Source: Owenia fusiformis
Taxonomy: Eukaryota > Annelida > Polychaeta > Sabellida > Oweniidae
Length of the DNA: 64,000 nucleotides
Assembly (NCBI GenBank): GCA_903813345.2
Contig: CAIIXF020000125.1
Span: 62,001-126,000, forward strand
Direction of reading: 5' to 3'
Shown here: positions 1 through 9,698 of the stretch, in pieces
How the letters are laid out: each line of letters starts with the position of its first letter
How positions within the stretch are numbered: the first letter of the stretch is position 1
Notes under the pieces: model-generated
Told to the model about the DNA's origin: nothing
Seen by the model: only the letters and a program-made list of their open reading frames with translations
Database searches by the model: none
Position numbers and translations under genes: made by a program

Positions 1-193
1 GTGTAGCAAGTGTATTGGCGTAGTAAACATACTATACTGTTTTTGTTCAATTAAATACCCGTAGCAGACGTAGTTGTACTTAGGGTGACCCTACAGTGTG
101 TATGTATACCTATAGACTCATGTTTAGGTGTAGCAAGTGTATTGGCGTAGTAAACATACTATACTGTTTTTCTTCAAGACTTAGCAGACGTAG
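1..193. repeat. Tail of the preceding HOR copy
   Basis: These alpha monomers precede the first phase marker. From about position 57 they align with 60842 onward (offset 60,785). The first roughly 50 bases differ from that counterpart (GTAAACATAC here, GTAATATTAATATAC there), so the two array ends diverge just upstream of the marker. Confidence 0.8.
81..93. other. Recurrent perfect palindrome TAGGGTGACCCTA (first example)
   Basis: TAGGGT and ACCCTA are exact reverse complements around one central G. The element recurs in most alpha monomers of standard length, preceded by ACT or ACA and followed by CAGTGTGTATG. A diverged form, ATAGGTTGACCCTATAG, occurs in a recurring minority. Such a dyad in a tandem repeat could be a protein-binding site. 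That is inference: no binding protein can be named from sequence alone. Confidence 0.6.
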
Positions 194-348
194 TTGTATA
201 TACAGTGTGTATGTATACCTATGGACTCGTGTTTAGGTGTAGCAAGCTTATTGGACTTATGTTTTGGTGTAGCAGGCGTAGTTGGCGTAGTCAATGCAGT
301 ATGTAGCTATACCCAGGGTACACCATGGCAGTGTGTGTGTACACCTAT

Positions 349-950
349 AGACTCATGTTTAGGTGTAGCAAGCGTATTGGCGTAGTAATATTAGCATACT
401 ATACTGTTTTTGTTCATTTAAATACCCGTAGCAGACGTAGTTGTACTTAGGGTGACCTGGCAGTGTGTATGTATACCTAAAGACTCATGTTTAGGTGTAG
501 CAAGCGTATTGGCGTAGTAAACATACTATACTGTTTTTCTTCAAGACGTAGCAGACGTAGTTGTATATACAGTGTGTATGTATACCTATGGACTCGTGTT
601 TAGGTGTAGCAAGCTTATTGGCGTAGTAAACATACTATACTGTTTTTGTTCAATTAAATAGCCGTAGCAGACGTAGTTGTACATGGGTGACCCTACAGTG
701 TGTATGTATACTTATAGTCTGATGTTTTGGTGTAGCAGACGTAGTTGGCGTTGTCAACACAGTACATACTATGAAGTTTTCATTTTAAATAAAATAATTG
801 TAGCAGAAGTAGCTATACCCGGGGTACACCATGGAGTGTGTGTTTACCTATAGACTCATGTTAAGATGAAGCAAGCGTAGTTGGCGGAGTAAACATACTA
901 TGCTCTTTTTATACCAAGGGTACACCATGGCAGTGTGTGTGTACACCTAT
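349..950. repeat. 602-bp internal duplication, first unit (R1)
   Basis: This five-monomer block recurs immediately downstream with a 602-bp offset (for example TTATAGTCT near 711 and 1313). The units differ at scattered bases: GGTGACCTGGCAG here against GGTGACCCTACAG in the second unit. Exact edges are arbitrary within the repeat period. R3-R7 lack the duplication (marker spacing 1,101 instead of 1,703 bp); R8 has it. Confidence 0.75.
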
Positions 951-1552
951 AGACTCATGTTTAGGTGTAGCCAGCGTATTGGCGTAGTAATATTAGCATA
1001 CTATACTGTTTTTGTTCATTTAAATACCCGTAGCAGACGTAGTTGTACTTAGGGTGACCCTACAGTGTGAATGTATACCTAAAGACTCATGTTTAGGTGT
1101 AGCAAGCGTATTGGCGTAGTAAACATACTATACTGTTTTTCTTCAAGACGTAGCAGACGTAGTTGTATATACAGTGTGTATGTATACCTATGGACTCGTG
1201 TTTAGGTGTAGCAAGCTTATTGGCGTAGTAAACATACTATACTGTTTTTGTTCAATTAAATAGCCGTAGCAGACGTAGTTGTACATGGGTGACCCTACAG
1301 TGTGTATGTATACTTATAGTCTCATGTTTTGGTGTAGCAGACGTAGTTGGCGTTGTCAACACAGTACATACTATGAAGTTTTCATTTTAAATAAAATACT
1401 TGTAGCAGAAGTAGCTATACCTGGGGTACACCATGGAGTGTGTGTTTACCTATAGACTCATGTTAAGATGAAGCAAGCGTAGTTGGCGGAGTAAACATAC
1501 TATGCTCTTTTTATACCAAGGGTACACCATGGCAGTGTGTGTGTACACCTAT
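951..1552. repeat. 602-bp internal duplication, second unit (R1)
   Basis: Second unit of the R1-specific five-monomer duplication. It begins with a private-looking GTAGCCAGCG monomer near 968 that R8 shares at about 61753. It ends at the GGTACACCATGGCAG monomer that continues into sequence common to all full copies. Confidence 0.75.
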
Positions 1553-3206
1553 AGACTCATGTTTAGGTGTAGCAAGCGTATTGGCGTAGTAATATTAACA
1601 TACTATACTGTTTTTGTTCATTTAAATACCCGTAGCAGACGTAGTTGTACATAGGGTGACCCTACAGTGTGTATGTATACCTATAGACTCATGTTTAGGT
1701 GTAGCAAGCGTATTGGCGTAGTAATATTAATATACTATACTGTTTTTGTTCATTTAAATACCCGTAGCAGACGTAGTTGTACTTAGGGTGACCCTACAGT
1801 GTGTATGTATACCTATAGACTCATGTTTAGATGTAGCAAGTGTATTGGCGTAGTAAACATACTATACTGTTTTTCTTCAAGACTTAGCAGACGTAGTTGT
1901 ATATACAGTGTGTATGTATACCTATGGACTCGTGTTTAGGTGTAGCAAGCTTATTGGACTTATGTTTTGGTGTAGCAGGCGTAGTTGGCGTAGTCAACGC
2001 AGTATGTAGCTATACCCAGGGTACACCATGGCAGTGTGTGTGTACACCTATAGACTCATGTTTAGGTGTAGCAAGCGTATTGGCGTAGTAATATTAGCAT
2101 ACTATACTGTTTTTGTTCATTTAAATACCCGTAGCAGACGTAGTTGTACTTAGGGTGACCCTACAGTATGTATGTATACCTATAGTCACATGTTTTGGTG
2201 TAGCAGACGTAGTTGGCGTTGTCAACACACTACATACTATAAGGTTTTTATTTAAAATAAAATACTTGAAGCAGATGTAGCTATACCCAGGGTACACCAT
2301 GGAGTGTGTGTGTATACCTATAGACTCATGTTTAGGTGTAGCAAGCGTATTGGCGTAGTAAACATCCTATACTGGTTTTGTTCAATTAAATAACCGTAGC
2401 AGGCGTAGTTAGCGTAGTCAACACAGTATGTAACTATTCCCAGGGTACACCACGGCAGTGTGTGTGTACACCTATAGACTCAGGTTAAGGAGTAGCAAGC
2501 GTATTGGCGTAGTAATATTATCATACTATACTGTTTTTGTTCATTTAAATACCCGTAGCAGACGTAGTTGTACATAGGCTGACCCTACAGTGTGTATGTA
2601 TACCTATAGTCTCATGTTTTGGTGTAGCAGACGTCGTTGGCGCTGTCAACACAGTACATACATGGTGTTTTTTAAATGAAATACTTGTAGCAGAAGAAGC
2701 TATACCCAGGGTACACCATGGAGTGTGTGTGTATACCTATAGACTCATGTTTAGATGTAGCAAGCGTAGTTGGCGGAGTAAACATACTATTCTGGTTTTG
2801 TTTTTAATTAAATACCCGTAGCAGACGTAGTTGTACATAGGGTGACCCTACAGTGTGTATGTATACCTATAGACTCATGTTTAGGTGTAGCAAGTGTATT
2901 GGCGTAGTAAACATACTATACTGTTTTTCTTCAAGACGTAGCAGACGTAGTTGTATATACAGTGTGTATGTATACCTATGGACTCGTGTTTAGGTGTAGC
3001 AAGCTTATTGGCGTAGTAAACATACTATACTATTTTTGTTCAATTAAATACCCGTAGCAGACGTAGCTGTACTTAGGGTGACCCTACAGTGTGTATGTAT
3101 ACCTATAGTCTCATGTTTTGGTGTAGCAGATGTAGTTGGCGTTGTCAACACAGTACATACTATAAGGTTTTTATTTTAAATAAAATACTTGTAGCAGAAG
3201 TAGCTG

Positions 3207-3378
3207 CAGTGTGTGTGTATACTTATACTGTGTATACTCAGGTTTACACCATGGCAGTGTACCCCAGCTATACTCAATAAAATACTCGTAGCAGACGAAA
3301 CTATACCCAAGGTACACCATGGCAGTGTGTGTGTATACTTATACTGTGTATACTCAGGTTTACACCATGGCAGTGTAC
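3207..3378. repeat. Irregular monomer cluster with 56-bp direct repeats (R1)
   Basis: Two nearly identical 56-bp segments (3207-3262 and 3323-3378, offset 116) carry TATACTTATACTGTGTATAC and GGTTTACACCATGGCAG. They replace the usual alpha/beta body and flank a short CTCGTAGCAGACGAAAC block. This is the most diverged regular piece of the HOR and recurs in R3-R7. Confidence 0.8.
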
Positions 3379-6110
3379 ACCAGGGCAGTATGTGTGTATA
3401 CCTATAGACTCATGTTTACGTGTAGCAAGCGTAGATGGCGTAGTAAACATACTATTTTTGTTTTCAATTAAATACCCGTAGCAGACGTAGTTGTACATAG
3501 GGTGACCCTACAGTGTGTATGTATACCTATAGTCTCATGTTTTGGTGTAGCAGGCGTAGTCAGCGAAGTCAACACAGTACATACTATGAAGTGGAAAGTT
3601 TCAATAAAATACTCGTAGCAGACGAAACTATACTCAAGGTACACCATGGCAGTGTGTGTGTATACCTATAGACTCATGTTTAGGTGTAGCAAGCATATTG
3701 GCGTAGTAAACATCCTATACTGGTTTTGTTCAATTAATTAACCGTAGCAGACGTAGTTGGACATAGGTTGACCCTATAGTGTGTATGTATACCTATGGAC
3801 TCATGTTTTGGTGTAGCAGGCGTAGTTGGCGTAGTCAGCACAGTATGTAGCTATACCCAGGGTACACCATGGCAGTGTGTTTGTACACCTATAGACTCAT
3901 GTTTAGGTGTAGCAAGCGTATTGGCGTAGTAATATTAACATACTATACTGTTTTTGTTCATTTAAATACCCGTAGCAGACGTAGCTGTACTTAGGGTGAC
4001 CCTACAGTGTGTATGTATACCTATGGACTCGTGTTTTGGTGTAGCAGACGTAGTTGGCGTTGTCAACACAGTACATACTATGAAGTTTTCATTTTAAATG
4101 AAAAACTTGTAGCAGAAGTACCTATACCCAGGGTACACCATGGCAGTGTGTGTGTACACCTATAGACTCATGTTTAGGTGTAGCAAGCGTATTGGCGTAG
4201 TAATATTAACATACTTTACTGTTTTTGTTCATTTAAATACCCGTAGCAGACGTAGTTGTACATAGGGTGACCCTACAGTGTGTATGTATACCTATGGACT
4301 CGTGTTTTGGTGTAGTAGACGTAGTTGGCGTTGTCAACACAGTACATACTATGAAGTTTTCATTTTATATAAAATAATTGTAGCAGAAGTAGCTATACCC
4401 AGGGTACACCATGGCAGTGTGTTTGTACACCTATAGACTCATGTTTAGGTGTAGCAAGCGTATTGGCGTAGTAATATTAACATACGTTACTGTTTTTGTT
4501 CATTTAAATACCCGTAGCAGACGTAGCTGTACTTAGGGTGACCCTACAGTGTGTTTGTATACCTATAGTCTCATGTTTTGGTGTAGCAGACGTAGTTGGC
4601 GTTGTCAACACAGTACATACTATAAGGTTTTTATTTTAAATAAAATACTTGTAGCAGAAGTAGCTATACTCAGGGTACACCATGGAGTGTGTGTGTATAC
4701 CTATAGACTCATGTTTAGGTGTAGCAAGCGTATTGGCGTAGTAAACATCCTATACTGTTTTTTTTTCAATTAAATAACCGTAGCAGACGTAGTTGGACAT
4801 AGGTTGACCCTATAGTGTGTATGTATACCTATGGACTCATGTTTTGGTGTAGCAGGCGTAGTTGGCGTAGTCAACACAGTATGTAGCTATATCCAGGGTA
4901 CACCATGGCAGTGTGTGTGTACACCTATAGACTTAAGTTAAGGAGTAGCAAGCGTATTGGCGTAGTAATATAAACATACTTTACTGTTTTTGTTCATTTA
5001 AATACCCGTAGCAGACGTAGCTGTACTTAGGGTGACCCTACAGTGTGTTTGTATACCTATAGTCTCATGTTTTGGTGTAGCAGACGTAGTTGGCGTTGTC
5101 AACACAGTACATACTATGAAGTTTTCATTTTAAATAAAATACTTGTAGCAAAAGTAGCTATACCCAGGGTACACCATGGAGTGTGTGTGTATACCTATAG
5201 ACTCATGTTTAGATGTAGCAAGCGTAGTTGGCGGAGTAAACATACTATGCTCTTTTTATACCCAGGGTACACCATGGCAGTGTGTGTGTACACCTATAGA
5301 CTCATTTTTAGGTGTAGCAAGCGTATTGGCGTAGTAATACTAACATACTATACTGTTTTTGTTCATTTAAATACCCGTAGCAGACGTAGCTGTACTTAGG
5401 GTGACCCTACAGTGTGTATGTATACCTATAGACTCATGTTTAGATGTAGCAAGCGTATTGGCTTAGTAATATTAACATACTATACTGTTTTTGTTCATTT
5501 AAATACCCGTAGCAGACGTAGTTGTACTTAGGGTGACCCTACAGTGTGTATGTATACCTATAGACTCATGTTTATGTGTAGCAAGTGTATTGGCGTAGTA
5601 AACATACTATACTGTTTTTCTTCAAGACGTAGCATACCTAGTTGTATATACAGTGTGAATGTATACCTATGGACTCGTGTTTAGGTGTAGCAAGCTTATT
5701 GGCGTAGTAAACATACTATACTGTTTTTGTTCAATTAAATAACCGTAGCAGACGTAGTTGGACATAGGTTGACCCTATAGTGTGTATGTATACCTATGGA
5801 CTCATGTTTTGGTGTAGCAGGCGTAGTTGGCGTAGTCAACACAGTATGTAGCTATACCCAGGGTACACAATGGCACTGTGTGTGTACACATATAGACTCA
5901 TGTTTAGGTGTAGCAAGCGTATTGGCGTAGTAAACATACTATACTGTTTTTGTTCCACTAAATAGCCGTAGCAGACGTAGTTGTACACAGGGTGACCCTA
6001 CAGTGTATATGTATATCTATACTCATGTTTTGGTGTAGCAGGTGTAGTTTGCGTAGTCAACACAGTATGTAGCTATACCCTGGGTACACCATGGCAGTGT
6101 GTGTGTATAC

Positions 6111-6370
6111 CTATAGACTCATGTTTAGGTGTAGCAAGCGTAGTTGGCGGAGTAAACATACTATACTGTTTTTGTTTTTAATTAAATACCCGTAGCAGAC
6201 GTAGTTGTACATGGGGTGACCCTACAGTGTATATTTATACCTATAGACTCATGTTTAGGTGTAGCAAGCGTAGTTGGCGGAGTAAACATACTATACTGTT
6301 TTTGTTTTTAATTAAATACCCGTAGCAGACGTAGTTGTACATGGGGTGACCCTACAGTGTGTATGTATAC
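6111..6370. repeat. Doubled 130-bp alpha monomer (R1)
   Basis: The monomers 6111-6240 and 6241-6370 are near-identical adjacent copies containing GGCGGAGTAAACATAC and TTTTTAATTAAATACCC. The junction carries ATATTTATAC instead of GTATGTATAC. The doubling is present in R1, R4 and R7 and single in R2, R3 and R5, so it marks the T lineage. Confidence 0.85.
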
Positions 6371-6666
6371 CTATAGTCTCATGTTTTGGTGTAGCAGACG
6401 TAGTTGGCGTTGTCAACACAGTACATACTATAAGGTTTTCATTTTAAATAAAATACTTGTAGCAGAAGTAGTTATACCCAGGGTACACCATGGAGTGTGT
6501 ATATACCTATAGACTCATGTTTAGATGTAGCAAGCGTAGTTGGCGGAGTAAACATACTATGCTCTTTTTATACCCAGGGTACACCATGGCAGTGTGTACT
6601 GTTTTTGTTCATTTAAATACCCGTAGCAGACGTAGTTGTACATAGGGTGACCCTACAGTGTGTATG

Positions 6667-6668
6667 TA
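6667..6668. other. Empty TA target site of the 643-bp transposon (R1)
   Basis: R1 reads GTGTATGTATACTTATAG here without interruption. The T copies have GTGTATGTA, then the element, then TATACTTATAG, so the TA at this spot is the target that was duplicated. Equivalent empty sites are at 13597-13598 (R2), 23593-23594 (R3) and 43278-43279 (R5). Confidence 0.9.
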
Positions 6669-9600
6669 TACTTATAGTCTCATGTTTTGGTGTAGCAGAC
6701 GTAGTTGGCGTTGTCAACACAGTACATACTATGAAGTTTTCATTTTAAATAAAATACTTGTAGCAGAAGTAGCTATACCCAGGGTACACCATGGAGTGTG
6801 TGTTTACCTATAGACTCATGTTTAGATGAAGCAAGCGTAGTTGGCGGAGTAAACATACTATGCTCTTTTTATACCCAGGGTACACCATGGCAGTGTGTGT
6901 GTACACCTATAGACTCATGTTTAGGTGTAGCAAGCGTATTGGCGTAGTAAACATACTATACTGTTTTTGTTCCATTAAATAGCCGTAGCAGACGTAGTTG
7001 TACATAGGGTGACCCTACAGTGTATATGTATATCTATAGACTCATGTTTTGGTGTAGAAGGCGTAGTTTGCGTAGTCAACACAGTATGTAGCTATACCCT
7101 GGGTACACCATGGCAGTGTGTGTGTATACCTATAGACTCATGTTATGGTGTAGCAAGCGTAGTTGGCGGAGTAAACATACTATTCTGGTTTTGTTTTTAA
7201 TTAAATACCCGTAGCAGACGTAGTTGTACATAGGGTGACCCTACAGTGTATATGTATACCAATAGACTCATGTTTTGATGTAGCAGGCGTAGTTGGCGAA
7301 GTCAACACAGTACATACTATGAAGTGGTAAGTTTCAATAAAATACTAGTAGCAGACGAAACTATACCCAAGGTACACCATGGCAGTGTGTGTGTATACTT
7401 ATATTGTGTATACTCAGGTTTACACCATGGCAGTGTACACCAGTGCTGTAATTGTGTGTACCTATGTAGTATGTAGCTATATCCAGGGTACACCATGGCA
7501 GTGTGTGTGTACACCCATAGACTCAAGTTAAGGAGTAGCAAGCGCATTGGCGTAGTAATATTTACATACTATACTCTTTTTGTTCATTTAAATACCCGTA
7601 GCAGACGTAGTTGTACATGGGGTGACCCTACAGTGTGTATGTATACCTATAGTCTCATGTTTTGGTGTAGCAGACGTAGTTGGCGTTGTCAACACAGTAC
7701 ATACTATGAAGTTTTCATTTTAAATAAAATAATTGTAGCAGAAGTAGCTATACCCAGGGTACACTCATGTTTAGGTGTAGCAAGCGTATTGGCGTAGTAA
7801 TATTCACATACTATACTGTTTTTGTTCATTTAAATACCCGTAGCAGACGTAGTTGTACATAGGGTGACCCTACAGTGTGTATGTATACCTATTGACTCAT
7901 GTTTAGGTGTAGCAAGCGTATTGGCGTAGTAATATTAGCATACTATACTGTTTTTGTTCATTTAAATATCCGTAGCAGACGTATTTGTACTTAGGGTGAC
8001 CCTACAGTGTGTATGTATACCTATAGACTCATGTTTAGGTGTAGCAAGCGTATTGGCGTAGTAAACATACTATACTGTTTTTCTTCAAGACGTAGTTGTA
8101 TATACAGTGTGTATTATTACCTATGGACTCGTGTTTAGGTGTAGCAAGCTTATTGTTTTTGTTCCATTAAATAGCCGTAGCAGACGTAGTTGTACATGGG
8201 TGACCCTACAATGTGTATGTATACTTATAGTCTCATGTTTTGGTGTAGCAGACGTAGTTGGCGTTGTCAACACAGTACATACTATGAAGTGGAAAGTTTC
8301 AATAAAATACTCGTAGCAGACGAAACTATACTCAAGGTACACCATGGCAGTGTGTGTGTATACCTATAGACTCATGTTTAGGTGTAGCAAGCATATTGGC
8401 GTAGTAAACATCCTATACTGGTTTTGTTCAATTAAATAACCGTAGCAGACGTAGTTGGACATAGGTTGACCCTATAGTGTGTATGTATACCTATGGACTC
8501 ATGTTTTGGTGTAGCAGGCGTAGTTGGCGTAGTCAGCACAGTATGTAGCTATACCCAGGGTACACCATGGCAGTGTGTTTGTACACCTATAGACTCATGT
8601 TTAGGTGTAGCAAGCGTATTGGCGTAGTAATATTAACATACTATACTGTTTTTGTTCATTTAAATACCCGTAGCAGACGTAGCTGTACTTAGGGTGACCC
8701 TACAGTGTGTATGTATACCTTTAGTCTCATGTTTTGGTGTAGCAGACGTAGTTGGCGTTGTCAACACAGTACATACTATAAGGTTTTTATTTTAAATAAA
8801 ATACTTGTAGCAGAAGTAGCTATACCCAGGGTACACCATGGAGTGTGTGTGTATAGCTATAGACTCATGTTTAGGTGTAGCAAGCGTATTGGCGTAGTAA
8901 ACATCCTATACTGGTTTTTTTCAATTAAATAACCGTAGCAGACGTAGTTGGACATAGGTTGACCCTATAGTGTGTATGTATACCTATGGACTCATGTTTT
9001 GGTGTAGCAGGCGTAGTTGGCGTAGTCAACACAGTATGTAGCTATATCCAGGGTACACCATGGCAGTGTGTGTGTACACCTATAGACTCAAGTTAAGGAG
9101 TAGCAAGCGTATTGGCGTAGTAATATTAACATACTATACTCTTTTTGTTCATTTAAATACCCGTAGCAGACGTAGTTGTACATGGGGTGACCCTACAGTG
9201 TGTATGTATACCTATAGTCTCATGTTTTGGTGTAGCAGACGTAGTTGGCGTTGTCAACACAGTACATACTATGAAGTTTTCATTTTAAATAAAATAATTG
9301 TAGCAGAAGTAGCTATACCCAGGGTACACCATGGCAGTGTGTGTGTACACCTATAGACTCATGTTTAGGTGTAGCAAGCGTATTGGCGTAGTAATATTAA
9401 CATACTATACTGTTTTTGTTCATTTAAATACCCGTAGCAGACGTAGTTGTACATAGGGTGACCCTACAGTGTGTATGTATACGTATAGACTCATGTTTAG
9501 GTGTAGCAAGCGTATTGGCGTAGTAATATTAGCATACTATACTGTTTTTGTTCATTTAAATATCCGTAGCAGACGTATTTGTACTTAGGGTGACCCTACA

Positions 9601-9698
9601 GTGTGTATGTATACCTATAGACTCATGTTTAGGTGTAGCAAGCGTATTGGCGTAGTAAACATACTATACTGTTTTTCTTCAAGACTTAGCAGACGTAG

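Larger units (their letters stand above)
194..9698. repeat. HOR copy R1 (T-like, transposon-free, outer copy)
   Basis: R1 runs from the marker at 194 to the equivalent marker at 9699, about 9.5 kb. It contains the 602-bp internal duplication, lacks the 1,081-bp L block, has the doubled 130-bp monomer at 6111-6370 and keeps an unoccupied transposon site at 6667-6668. It carries apparently ancestral states (ACCCGTAGCAG at about 2128 where R3-R7 have ACCCGAAGCAG) and retains 33 bp near 9521 that all later copies reaching that point have lost. Private changes include deletions of 29 bp near 7764 and 9 bp near 8094. Confidence 0.85.

Noticed and set aside
81-93. True telomeric or interstitial telomere repeat
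   Set aside because: Only isolated TAGGGT half-sites in inverted orientation occur, never tandem TTAGGG.
301-330. GGTACACCATGG as a start-codon context (Kozak-like) for a gene
   Set aside because: CCATGG recurs in hundreds of monomers and the frames after it end within about 100 codons in most copies.
313-335. GT-rich tracts (GTGTGTGTAC) as microsatellites or Z-DNA elements
   Set aside because: Each tract is only four or five GT units and is a constant part of the monomer.
5043-5399. 118-codon open frame (and counterparts at 12103, 22099, 31013, 41784, 50698, 55561) as a gene
   Set aside because: It spans several satellite monomers, repeats with the HOR, has no recognisable domain, and the same monomer sequence appears in other frames and contexts.
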